NCBI GenBank assembly: GCA_023398155.1
Contig: JAEWSV010000047.1
Location: 1 to 5,482 of the forward strand
Length of the DNA stretch: 5,482 nucleotides
Direction: 5' to 3'
Source: Spirochaetota bacterium
GTDB taxonomy: Bacteria > Spirochaetota > Spirochaetia > Treponematales > Breznakiellaceae
The position numbers and the translations under genes are program-made. This document shows positions 1 to 5,482 of the stretch, piece after piece (position 1 is the first letter of the stretch; every line of letters begins with the position of its first letter). A model generated the notes under the pieces. That model made no database searches. It worked only from the letters and a program-made list of their open reading frames with translations, and was not told where the DNA came from.

Positions 1-183
1 TTCCTGGTCCTGAAGGTCCTCCCCGCCGCCTTGTGGTTCTCGGGCCTGGCCCTCGGACCCGCGGCGGTCATCGGATGGGCGCGGGAGCAGGGGACGCGTT
101 CCGGACGTCTCGGCTCGACGGCGATAGCCGCGTACGCCCTGCTGATCCTCTGGTCTCTCGCCTATTGGAACGTTTTGCCCTGA
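1..183 (+). CDS. C-terminal end of an integral membrane protein (partial)
   Basis: Reading frame 1 is open from the first base to a TGA at 181-183, giving 60 codons of a gene that begins upstream of the window. The visible part is strongly hydrophobic. A first membrane segment spans about residues 1-26, a short basic loop (residues 27-38, with several Arg) follows, and a second membrane segment spans about residues 40-57, ending in SLAYWNVLP at the very C terminus. Two closing helices and an aromatic-rich tail resemble the membrane tail of some serine hydrolases of the beta-lactamase/penicillin-binding-protein-like group, but too little is visible to claim that family. The next gene starts 84 bases later in the same frame with its own ribosome-binding site. 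Function is unknown; that this is a real coding end is fairly likely from its hydrophobic pattern and third-position GC bias. Confidence 0.6.
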   Translation, partial: FLVLKVLPAALWFSGLALGPAAVIGWAREQGTRSGRLGSTAIAAYALLILWSLAYWNVLP

Positions 184-212
184 CGGCACCGGACGCGGGA
201 AACCGGTTCGCT

Positions 213-236
213 CCGATCGCCGATCGATGGTACACT
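213..236 (+). promoter_or_regulatory. Tandem 7-base repeat with weak -10-like box before the membrane AraC gene
   Basis: CCGATCG occurs twice back to back (213-219 and 220-226), followed by TACACT at 231-236, which matches 4 of 6 bases of the sigma-70 -10 consensus. Only a poor -35 candidate (TTCGCT, 207-212, spacing 18) is present, and a palindrome AACCGGTT lies just upstream at 201-208. This could be a weak or activator-dependent promoter for the 268-1323 gene. It could equally be chance in GC-rich DNA. Confidence 0.22.
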
Positions 237-256
237 GGGTCCTATCCCGACCGCAC

Positions 257-260
257 GGAG
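257..260 (+). promoter_or_regulatory. Ribosome-binding site of the membrane AraC gene
   Basis: GGAG lies 7 bases before the ATG at 268. It decides the start: the frame stays open upstream as far as the TGA at 181-183, but the extra codons are hydrophilic and have no Shine-Dalgarno site or ATG of their own. Confidence 0.6.
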
Positions 261-267
261 CGACGGA

Positions 268-1323
268 ATGATAGGATCCGGTTACCTGCCTGTCGTCTTG
301 TTCACCCTGAACGCCTTGAGCGCGCTCCTGTTCTTCATCCTCGCCCTCGTATTCCTCGCGCGGCGCGTCCTGAATCCCTTCTTCTCCCTCTTCCTCCTTG
401 ACGCGGGAATCGTGACCCTCGGGTTCTCCTTCGATTACGACTTCATCCAGGCCCTACGGGGCGACGGCGAATCCGGCTTGGCCTTCAACATCGTATACTT
501 TTGCCTCCTCGTCATGGTTCCCCTGTACTACCTCGCGGTCAGGAAATTCGCGCGTAAGCCCTTCGGCGCCCGGGACATCCCGCTCGCGGGATATACGGCG
601 CTGGTGATCGTTCTCTCCCTCGCCGTCGGCTGGCCCTCCTCCGTACCCCTTATCCGCTGGACCCGTTGGGCCCTGACGCTTGTTTTGCTCGTCCTCCTCT
701 GTTTCCTCTCCCTCCGCGCGTTGATGCGCCGCGGCGCGGTCCGGAACGGTACGGACGATGCCGAAGCGGGTTCTTACGAGTCCAGGACCCTCTCTTTGGT
801 AGGTGCGCTCCTCCTGGTGATGTCGGTCGTTTCCGGATTCGTCGACCTCGTCGATCCGCGATCGGACATCAAGCTCGTGTCCTTCACGATGTCGTCCAGC
901 CTCTTCGTCTTCCTCGTCTACGTGCTCGCCCGGTCGCCCGAGCTGCTGCGCCAGTCCCGGGCCAAATACTCGGGCTCCGTCTTGGGTAAGGCGGCCGCGG
1001 AGGAGCTCTTCTCCCGGGCGGAACGGCTCATCAGGGAGGAGCGGCTTTTCAAGAAATTCGCCTTTTCCCTTTCCGACCTAGCCCTCAGGATGGACGTGAA
1101 CGCGCGGTACCTGTCCCAAGCGATAAACCAGACCACGGGGAAGAACTTCAACCGCTTCATCAACGACTACCGATTGGATGAAGCGAGGCGGATGCTGCGC
1201 GAGACGGAAGAGAACGCCACCGACATCGGCTTTTCGGTCGGCTTCAATTCCCTTTCCAGTTTTTACGACCAGTTCAAGAAGGCCGAGGGGCTGTCCCCCG
1301 ACCAATACCGTAAGAAAGGGTAG
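268..1323 (+). CDS. Membrane-embedded AraC-family transcriptional regulator
   Basis: The product has 351 residues. The N-terminal two thirds form about seven hydrophobic segments, roughly at residues 7-30, 37-54, 72-90, 104-121, 130-151, 174-192 and 203-221. A linker follows at about 222-245. The C-terminal region (about 245-351) is an AraC/XylS-type DNA-binding domain with a first helix-turn-helix near 268-289 and a second near 317-339. The second carries the family signature from GFSVGFNS (321-328) through FYDQFKK to GLSPDQYR (341-348). Seven helices would place the C terminus in the cytoplasm, where it could bind DNA while the protein stays in the inner membrane. Similar membrane-plus-AraC architectures are known in spirochaetes and Bacteroidetes, where they are presumed to sense envelope or small-molecule signals. 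The ligand cannot be read from the sequence. A MipA/OmpV-like gene lies 113 bases downstream and is a plausible target. The family call is secure; the sensory role is inferred. Confidence 0.9.
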   Translation: MIGSGYLPVVLFTLNALSALLFFILALVFLARRVLNPFFSLFLLDAGIVTLGFSFDYDFIQALRGDGESGLAFNIVYFCLLVMVPLYYLAVRKFARKPFGARDIPLAGYTALVIVLSLAVGWPSSVPLIRWTRWALTLVLLVLLCFLSLRALMRRGAVRNGTDDAEAGSYESRTLSLVGALLLVMSVVSGFVDLVDPRSDIKLVSFTMSSSLFVFLVYVLARSPELLRQSRAKYSGSVLGKAAAEELFSRAERLIREERLFKKFAFSLSDLALRMDVNARYLSQAINQTTGKNFNRFINDYRLDEARRMLRETEENATDIGFSVGFNSLSSFYDQFKKAEGLSPDQYRKKG

Positions 1324-1330
1324 CGCCGTC

Positions 1331-1371
1331 TTTCCGGATTCCGGAAACGGGAATTCCGGATGCGCGCATCC
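1331..1371. repeat. TTCCGG repeat cluster and 14-base palindrome after the membrane AraC gene
   Basis: TTCCGGA occurs at 1332-1338, 1339-1345 and 1354-1360, and a fourth TTCCGG lies at 1391-1396. The arrangement allows two mutually exclusive hairpins: 1331-1337 with 1341-1347 (7 pairs, 3-base loop) and 1340-1346 with 1354-1360 (7 pairs, 7-base loop). A perfect palindrome, GGATGCGCGCATCC, follows at 1358-1371. No run of T follows, so this is not a classical intrinsic terminator. It lies between the stop of the regulator gene and the start of the outer-membrane protein gene, so it may be an operator, a transcript-processing hairpin or a weak terminator. Confidence 0.5.
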
Positions 1372-1422
1372 ATAAGCCGCGTCCCCTTCATTCCGGTACT
1401 CTTCCGTCATCACGCACATCGG

Positions 1423-1428
1423 AAGGAG
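1423..1428 (+). promoter_or_regulatory. Ribosome-binding site of the MipA/OmpV-like gene
   Basis: AAGGAG sits 8 bases before the ATG at 1437. This strong Shine-Dalgarno site fixes the start, and the signal peptide that follows agrees with it. No convincing -35/-10 pair was found in 1324-1436. Confidence 0.7.
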
Positions 1429-1436
1429 ACGGACGA

Positions 1437-2294
1437 ATGGTATCGATCGCGAAACCGTACTGGATAGGGAATAGGCGGATTCGGTGCGCCCTAGCCGCCG
1501 CGTTCGCGCTGGCCGCGACGGCGGCAGCGCCGGGAGTCGCCGCGCTGGGTGAAGAAGCGGACGGAAACCACGCGAGCCTTATGGTAGGCGGCGGCGTAAT
1601 GTGGTCCCCCCAATTTCCCGGCGCGGACGACCTGGAGCTGACCCCCTTCCCGGCGATAATCGCGTCTTTCGAAACGCCGATAACCAGATGGTTCATCGAA
1701 TTTAACGAAGTCGGCGTCGAGGTACGATGGGGCGCCGGATCCCGCGTATCGACGACGTTGGGCGCGGGCCTGGGAGACTTCGAGCGGGATGCCGACGACC
1801 GCTCAGCGTTCGCGGGCTCCGCTACGGTGAAGAACGCGGTACGCTTTTTCGGCCAGATGAACGCTCCGCTCCCCGCGGCTTTCGACGTGGCCATCCGAGC
1901 GACGTACTTCCCCATTGCCTCCGCCTATGATGAGGCGGACCGGAAGGACCGGGATTACGGGGGTATGACCTTACAGTTATTTGTCGAACGGGAGTTGTCC
2001 GTCTTCCCCTTCTTCGGCTACTTCAGCGCGGGCTGTACCTGGATGGGCTCGGAGTACGCCGAAGCGGTCTACGGCGTAGAGCGCGCGACCGCCGGCCTAT
2101 CCTCCTACGAGGCCGACGCCGGTCTTCACGACCTGTTCGTCCTCGCCAACCTGATGGCGTTCGTATCCGATCGCATCGGTATCGGCAGCACGGCGGAGTG
2201 CCGATACCTCCTGGGCGACGCCGCCGACAGTCCCTTTACCGAACGTTCCTTCCAGCCCACGATCGGATTCTACGCGGTGTATCGTTTATGGTAA
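1437..2294 (+). CDS. MipA/OmpV-like outer-membrane beta-barrel protein
   Basis: The product has 285 residues. It starts with a signal peptide: basic residues near 13-16 (RRIR), a hydrophobic Ala-rich core at about 17-35, and probable signal peptidase I cleavage near VAA at 34-36. The mature part alternates short amphipathic strands and turns. Three landmarks match MipA/OmpV: a PQFPGADD-type segment at 58-65 followed by PFP at 70-72, the segment from YGVERATAG through SSYEADAGLHDL (212-233), and LLGDAADSPFTE (258-269). The protein ends in an aromatic residue (Trp285), as outer-membrane barrels often do. Length fits the family, which is usually about 250-290 residues. In E. coli MipA is described as a scaffold linking murein-synthesising and murein-degrading enzymes; other members are treated as porin-like barrels, so a murein role here cannot be assumed. 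The upstream neighbour is the membrane AraC regulator, with repeats between them. Confidence 0.82.
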   Translation: MVSIAKPYWIGNRRIRCALAAAFALAATAAAPGVAALGEEADGNHASLMVGGGVMWSPQFPGADDLELTPFPAIIASFETPITRWFIEFNEVGVEVRWGAGSRVSTTLGAGLGDFERDADDRSAFAGSATVKNAVRFFGQMNAPLPAAFDVAIRATYFPIASAYDEADRKDRDYGGMTLQLFVERELSVFPFFGYFSAGCTWMGSEYAEAVYGVERATAGLSSYEADAGLHDLFVLANLMAFVSDRIGIGSTAECRYLLGDAADSPFTERSFQPTIGFYAVYRLW

Positions 2295-2318
2295 GACCGG
2301 ATGCGAGGATGGAAGGAA

Positions 2319-2359
2319 CGGCGTAGCCGCGGGTCGATGGCGCTCCGGGTGATACGCCG
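2319..2359. repeat. Inverted repeat in the gap before the LuxR-type gene
   Basis: CGGCGTA (2319-2325) and TACGCCG (2353-2359) are exact inverted copies separated by 27 bases. They lie in the 117-base gap (2295-2411) between the MipA/OmpV-like gene and the LuxR-type gene. No T tract follows, so a standard terminator is unlikely. The element could be a regulator site or a leader-RNA stem, or chance. Nothing else convincing was seen in the gap, including no clear promoter. Confidence 0.25.
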
Positions 2360-2411
2360 CATCGCTTCTCTACCTCTTTGAAGGGAGGGCGGAATCGGCT
2401 AGGATGGATGC

Positions 2412-3305
2412 ATGGCAAGCGTCGAGCGCCTCCTCGTGGAGCGGGAAAAGGAGCTGGCCTCCATCTATTCCATCTGCCTCCTGGCCGCCGGAGCGCCCGA
2501 ACCCGAAGCCGCGGCCGAGGGAATTGCACGAGCCCTCGTCGCCGCGATGCAGCGCGAGGACCAGGCTTCCTGCGCGGTGGAGTTCCGCCATCCCGCGAGC
2601 GGGCGGACGGCGACGGCGTTCCGGGGCGAGCTTCCCGCGCCGCAGGCCGGCGGCCCTGCCGGTCTGCCGTCCATCCAGGCCGCGTCTCCCGCGGACGACG
2701 CCTCGGGAGGCTGGACGATCTCCATCCAGGTGACCTACGCGGACGCCGCGCTCTCCTTCCTTAGCCAGGAAAAGGCCCTGCTCGGTTCGGTCCTCGTCGT
2801 GGCCTCATCCATGCTCCGCACCTCCAGCCTCTTCGCCGAACTCAGGGCGGCCTCGGAGGATCTCTCGGCGAAGAACATCGCGCTCAGGGAGGTGCTGTCC
2901 GCGATCGAGGAAGAGCGCCGGCGTTCGTTGCGGGCTTTCCGCGAGCGGCTCGCCGCGGAAATACTCCCCCTGGCCGAGCGGGCGCGGGACGTCTCCCTGG
3001 CCGAGGTGCGCCGAGCCGAGTACCTGAACCTGCTCGTGGATGAACTGGGCCGGGATATCTCTTCGTTCGGTCCCGACCCCGCCGCCGACACCGCGCTCAG
3101 CCCGCGCGAGCGCGAGATCGCCGTCCAGGTCCGCAACGGTAGGACCAGCAAGGAAATAGCCGAACTGCTCGGCATCGCGTTAGCCACCGTGGAACGGCAC
3201 CGGCATAACCTGCGCAGGAAACTCGGCATAGCGGGCAAAGGCGCGAACCTCGCGGGCCTCCTCGCCAACGAGGATTCGGCAGTCACGGGCGGAGAGACCC
3301 CCTAA
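2412..3305 (+). CDS. LuxR-type transcriptional regulator with N-terminal unknown domain and coiled coil
   Basis: The product has 297 residues. The C terminus is a LuxR/GerE helix-turn-helix: LSPREREIAVQV (229-240) opens the domain, and SKEIAELLGIALATVERHR (246-264) contains the turn and recognition helix, followed by NLRRKLG. Residues 1-135 form a mixed alpha/beta region that may be a small GAF- or PAS-like sensor, but no diagnostic motif is visible. Residues about 140-190 are charged, heptad-like helix (SAIEEERRRSLRAFRERL and beyond), resembling the linker before the HTH in PAS-LuxR regulators of deltaproteobacteria and spirochaetes. No receiver domain with a phospho-acceptor Asp is seen, so it is not a standard response regulator. 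The start is firm: AGGA lies 7 bases upstream, and an in-frame TAG at 2400-2402 rules out an earlier start. It ends 10 bases before the cupin-AraC gene, so the two are probably co-transcribed. The regulated genes are unknown. Confidence 0.85.
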   Translation: MASVERLLVEREKELASIYSICLLAAGAPEPEAAAEGIARALVAAMQREDQASCAVEFRHPASGRTATAFRGELPAPQAGGPAGLPSIQAASPADDASGGWTISIQVTYADAALSFLSQEKALLGSVLVVASSMLRTSSLFAELRAASEDLSAKNIALREVLSAIEEERRRSLRAFRERLAAEILPLAERARDVSLAEVRRAEYLNLLVDELGRDISSFGPDPAADTALSPREREIAVQVRNGRTSKEIAELLGIALATVERHRHNLRRKLGIAGKGANLAGLLANEDSAVTGGETP

Positions 3306-3315
3306 AAGATAGAAC

Positions 3316-4194
3316 ATGGAAGGAAAACCCTGGCGCCAGAGAGAGAAACTCGATCCCGCCTTTCCCTGCCGCGTCTGGGAAACGTCCATGCGCGGCTTCA
3401 CGCTCCACTGGCACGAGCTCGTGGAGATCGCCTACGTCAAGAGCGGCCGCATGGTCGTTTCGGTGGAAGGCCGGGACTACGGGGCTGAACAGGGCGACAT
3501 CGTCTTCATCAATTCCGGAGCGGTCCACGGGTACTCCGCTTCCGCGGCCGACACCCGGCTCGTCATGACCCAATTCGGTATGGAGCTCCTCGACCAGTCC
3601 CTCGTGGACTTGCGCGATCGGGCCTTCCAGAAGTTGGTCTTCGAGCGGAAGACGATAGTCACCGATGACGCGGATGGGGATATCCACGCCCGGCTCGAAT
3701 CGATCATCCTGGAACTCCGGGAGGAGTTCGAGCTGAAACAGGAGGGCTACCGCCTGGCGGTGAAGGCGCGGCTCTACGATCTCGCGTTGCTCCTCCTCCG
3801 CAAGGTTCCCGGCCGCCTCGTTCCCGAGAGCGAACGGCGCGCGCGGACGCTGAGGAACGAAGCCCTGGAGCGCATTTTCTCCTACGTGCACGGGAACTAC
3901 GCGAATCCGATATCGCTTGAGGCCGCGGCCGCGGCCGTGCACTTGAGCAAATACTACTTTTCCCGATTCTTCAGATCCCAGACCGGTCAAACCTTCCATG
4001 TTTACTTGTCGCGCGTCCGCATCAGCCGGGCCGAGGACCTCCTGAGCGAGTCGGACCTACCCATCACGGAAATAGCGTACCGGAGCGGATTCTCCAGCCT
4101 GCAAACCTTCAATCGCCTCTTCAGGACGTTCATCGGCGTGTCGCCCTCCCGCTACCGATCCGGCGCGCTGAAGACGAAGCAGAGCAATATTTGA
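3316..4194 (+). CDS. AraC-family transcriptional regulator with N-terminal cupin sensor domain
   Basis: The product has 292 residues, the usual size for soluble AraC regulators. The N-terminal half is a cupin (AraC_binding) fold. It shows HWHELVEI at 31-38, the turn EGRDYGAEQGDIVFINSG at 51-68, and His71 in AVHGY. His31, His33, Glu37 and His71 are the cupin-like cluster that would bind a ligand or metal. The C-terminal domain (about 183-285) has two helix-turn-helix motifs, near 200-221 and 249-271, and the AraC signature from AYRSGFSS (254-261) to GVSPSRYR (274-281). Such proteins usually sense a sugar or derivative and switch on nearby carbohydrate genes. A sugar ABC-transporter binding protein begins 90 bases downstream, which supports that role here; the sugar is unknown. 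An in-frame TAG at 3310-3312 makes this ATG the earliest start. There is almost no Shine-Dalgarno sequence before it, so translation may depend on coupling to the LuxR-type gene ending 10 bases upstream. Confidence 0.92.
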   Translation: MEGKPWRQREKLDPAFPCRVWETSMRGFTLHWHELVEIAYVKSGRMVVSVEGRDYGAEQGDIVFINSGAVHGYSASAADTRLVMTQFGMELLDQSLVDLRDRAFQKLVFERKTIVTDDADGDIHARLESIILELREEFELKQEGYRLAVKARLYDLALLLLRKVPGRLVPESERRARTLRNEALERIFSYVHGNYANPISLEAAAAAVHLSKYYFSRFFRSQTGQTFHVYLSRVRISRAEDLLSESDLPITEIAYRSGFSSLQTFNRLFRTFIGVSPSRYRSGALKTKQSNI

Positions 4195-4211
4195 GCGGTT
4201 CGCGGCAATAA

Positions 4212-4248
4212 TTGACGAGCGCGGTAAAAAAAGCGGCCATATAATATG
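4212..4248 (+). promoter_or_regulatory. Candidate promoter of the sugar-binding protein gene
   Basis: A perfect -10 hexamer TATAAT lies at 4240-4245, inside an 11-base dyad (CATAT-A-ATATG, 4238-4248). The start of transcription would fall near 4252, leaving a leader of about 30 bases. The only good -35-like word, TTGACG at 4212-4217, is 22 bases away, longer than the usual 17, and the properly spaced position (4217-4222) reads GAGCGC. An A7 tract lies at 4226-4232. A good -10 with a defective or misplaced -35 is typical of activator-dependent promoters, so control by the adjacent AraC protein is plausible but inferred. Confidence 0.55.
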
Positions 4249-4274
4249 TAGGACAACTAACAATGAGTATCGAA

Positions 4275-4280
4275 AGGAGG
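4275..4280 (+). promoter_or_regulatory. Strong ribosome-binding site of the sugar-binding protein gene
   Basis: AGGAGG lies 4 bases before the ATG at 4285. An in-frame TGA at 4264-4266 excludes any longer version, so the start is well fixed. The near-perfect match suggests high-level translation, as expected for a periplasmic binding protein. Confidence 0.75.
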
Positions 4281-4284
4281 AATC

Positions 4285-5482
4285 ATGAACGCTACCAAAC
4301 GGCTCGGTATTACGCTCATTTTCTCGCTCTGCGCGGCGGCGGTTTTCGCGGGAGGACAGCAGGCGGAGGCGCCGGCTGCCGCCCAAGAACCCGTCACGCT
4401 CAACCTGTGGCACATCCATACCCAGGTGACGCGGAAGACGCCGATCGAGAACGCGGCGCGCCGCTTCGAAGCGGCGAACCCCGGAGTCACGGTCGTCGTC
4501 TCCGTCTACGAGAACGATCCCTATAAGACGAAGCTCAAGACCGTGAGCGGCGGGGAATTCCCCGACGTTTTCCATTCCTGGGGCGGCGGCTGGCTCAAGT
4601 CCTTCGTGGACGCGGGCCTCGTCGCGGACATCACGGCCGAATCGAAGGCTTGGCAGGACAAGGTGAATCCCGCGGCCCTGGCCTTCAACAAGTTCGACGG
4701 TAAGGTATACGGCTCGCCCTACCTGAACTCGTCGACCATCCTGTACTACAACAAGGCGATCTTCGATAAATTCGGCCTGAAGCCGCCGGCGACCTACTCC
4801 GAGCTCCTCGACGTCTGCAAGACGCTCAAGGCGAACGGGGTCATCCCCTTCGCCCTCGGCAACAAGAGCAAGTGGCCCGGAGCCCAGCACTTCGTGCTCC
4901 TGTCCATGCGCCTCGGCGGGCCGGACATTTTCCAGCAGGCGATCGACAAGAAGGTGAAGTTCACCGATCCGGTTTTCATCAAGGCCGGAGAGATGCTCCA
5001 GGACCTCGTGGCCAAGGGCTACTTCCCCGCGGGCGTCAACGGCATCAACTACGATACGGGCGGGTCGCGCATGATGTTCTACACCGAACAGTGCGCCATG
5101 ATCCTGCAGACGAGCGGTTTCATGCCCGCGTGCAAGTCCGAGAATCCGGATTTCTACGCCAAGAAGCTCGGCGTGGCCCTCTATCCCGCGATCGAAGGCG
5201 GGAAGGGTAAGGCGACCGACCTCCTCTCCGGCGAGAACGCGTTCTCGGTCTCGGCCTCCAGCAAGAACAAGGCCATGGCCGCCAAGCTCGTCGGCTTCCT
5301 CTCTTCCGACGCGCAATTCCAGAAGGAATTGGTCGCCGGCGGCTCGCTGGGCGCCATGATCGGCATCGAGACCGAGGAGCCGCTGCTCAAGGCCGCCATG
5401 GAGCAGATCAAGGACGCCTCGTACCTCCAGAACTTCATCGACCAAACCCTGAGCCCCGAGATGGCCAACGTGCACAAGGACA
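4285..5482 (+). CDS. Sugar ABC transporter substrate-binding protein (family 1, partial at the 3' end)
   Basis: The frame is open from the ATG at 4285 to the window end, giving 399 residues without a stop. Family members are usually about 410-440 residues, so only a short C-terminal piece is missing. It begins with a signal peptide: KR at 5-6, a hydrophobic core at 7-21, and likely cleavage after VFA (20-22), before GGQQ and an Ala/Pro/Glu-rich linker. The mature part fits the UgpB/MalE-like extracellular solute-binding family 1. It has LNLWHIHT at 39-46, a helix around AARRFEAANPGV (57-68), FPDVFHSWGGGWL (92-104), YGSPYLNSSTILYYNKAIFD (142-161), the hinge-region stretch VIPFALGNKSKWPG (186-199), and AMILQTSGF (271-279). 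It would capture a sugar or sugar derivative in the periplasm and deliver it to an inner-membrane permease; permease genes are expected downstream. The substrate cannot be read from the sequence. The cupin-AraC gene just upstream is the likely regulator. Confidence 0.92.
   Translation, partial: MNATKRLGITLIFSLCAAAVFAGGQQAEAPAAAQEPVTLNLWHIHTQVTRKTPIENAARRFEAANPGVTVVVSVYENDPYKTKLKTVSGGEFPDVFHSWGGGWLKSFVDAGLVADITAESKAWQDKVNPAALAFNKFDGKVYGSPYLNSSTILYYNKAIFDKFGLKPPATYSELLDVCKTLKANGVIPFALGNKSKWPGAQHFVLLSMRLGGPDIFQQAIDKKVKFTDPVFIKAGEMLQDLVAKGYFPAGVNGINYDTGGSRMMFYTEQCAMILQTSGFMPACKSENPDFYAKKLGVALYPAIEGGKGKATDLLSGENAFSVSASSKNKAMAAKLVGFLSSDAQFQKELVAGGSLGAMIGIETEEPLLKAAMEQIKDASYLQNFIDQTLSPEMANVHKD

Noticed and set aside
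1..1323. Possibility that the first fragment and the membrane AraC gene are one gene broken by the TGA at 181-183, since both are in the same frame
   Set aside because: The 84 bases between them encode a hydrophilic, undistinguished stretch, and the AraC gene has its own ATG and GGAG site with a natural membrane-protein N terminus. Both proteins look complete at this junction.
1331..1371. Intrinsic terminator for the membrane AraC gene
   Set aside because: The hairpins are short and no T-rich run follows any of them, so the classical definition is not met; kept only as a repeat cluster.
1388..1915. A 175-codon minus-strand frame over the MipA/OmpV-like gene
   Set aside because: The plus-strand frame has a signal peptide, family landmarks and a strong Shine-Dalgarno site. 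The antisense product is Ala/Ser/Pro-rich with no recognisable domain.
2378..2764. Plus-strand frames starting at 2378 and 2404 as alternatives to the LuxR-type gene
   Set aside because: Their products are Arg/Pro-rich with no domain, and they overlap the LuxR-type frame, which contains an unmistakable helix-turn-helix and a positioned ribosome-binding site.
3283..3999. A 238-codon minus-strand frame opposite the cupin-AraC gene
   Set aside because: It is antisense to a well-supported AraC gene and shows no domain or ribosome-binding site; it is a GC-driven shadow.
4285..4360. Lipoprotein signal at Cys16 of the sugar-binding protein
   Set aside because: The residues before Cys16 (FSL) do not form a lipobox, and a hydrophobic stretch continues after it to a good signal peptidase I site at VFA (20-22).
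4057..5475. A 472-codon open frame on the minus strand opposite the sugar-binding protein gene
   Set aside because: It lies antisense to a clear family-1 solute-binding protein with signal peptide and strong ribosome-binding site. Its product is a low-complexity Leu/Val/Gly/Glu/Arg/His-rich sequence with no recognisable domain, as expected when GC-rich codons are read on the opposite strand.

Overview
The window looks like a GC-rich bacterial chromosome segment with every recognisable gene on the + strand. The organism is probably a spirochaete (Spirochaetota). This is an inference from three things: a sugar-binding protein whose signal peptide ends in the VFA|GGQQ pattern common in Spirochaeta/Treponema transport proteins, an AraC-type regulator carried on a multi-pass membrane domain, and a MipA/OmpV-like outer-membrane barrel that implies a double-membrane cell. 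No marker gene is present, so the assignment is tentative.

Layout. Bases 1-183 hold the last 60 codons of an integral membrane protein. Bases 268-1323 encode a regulator with about seven transmembrane helices followed by an AraC-type DNA-binding domain. A 113-base gap (1324-1436) carries four TTCCGG words and a perfect 14-base palindrome. Bases 1437-2294 encode a MipA/OmpV-like outer-membrane protein. After a 117-base gap come two soluble regulators only 10 bases apart: a LuxR-type protein (2412-3305) and a cupin-AraC protein (3316-4194). A short AT-rich promoter region (4195-4284) leads into a secreted substrate-binding protein of a sugar ABC transporter (4285 to the window end, where it is cut).

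How the genes may work together. The cupin-AraC regulator and the downstream sugar-binding protein form a familiar pairing, in which a ligand-sensing AraC protein controls an ABC sugar importer. Its permease genes would be expected just past the window edge. The LuxR gene is probably co-transcribed with the AraC gene. The membrane AraC regulator may control the adjacent outer-membrane barrel, with the repeats between them as candidate operators; this is inference from position only.

No RNA gene, CRISPR array, insertion sequence or phage feature was seen, and no gene-free stretch exceeds 300 bases. I do not see a clearly new biological system. The most interesting points are the concentration of three different regulators, the membrane-embedded AraC protein, and the two intergenic regulatory regions.
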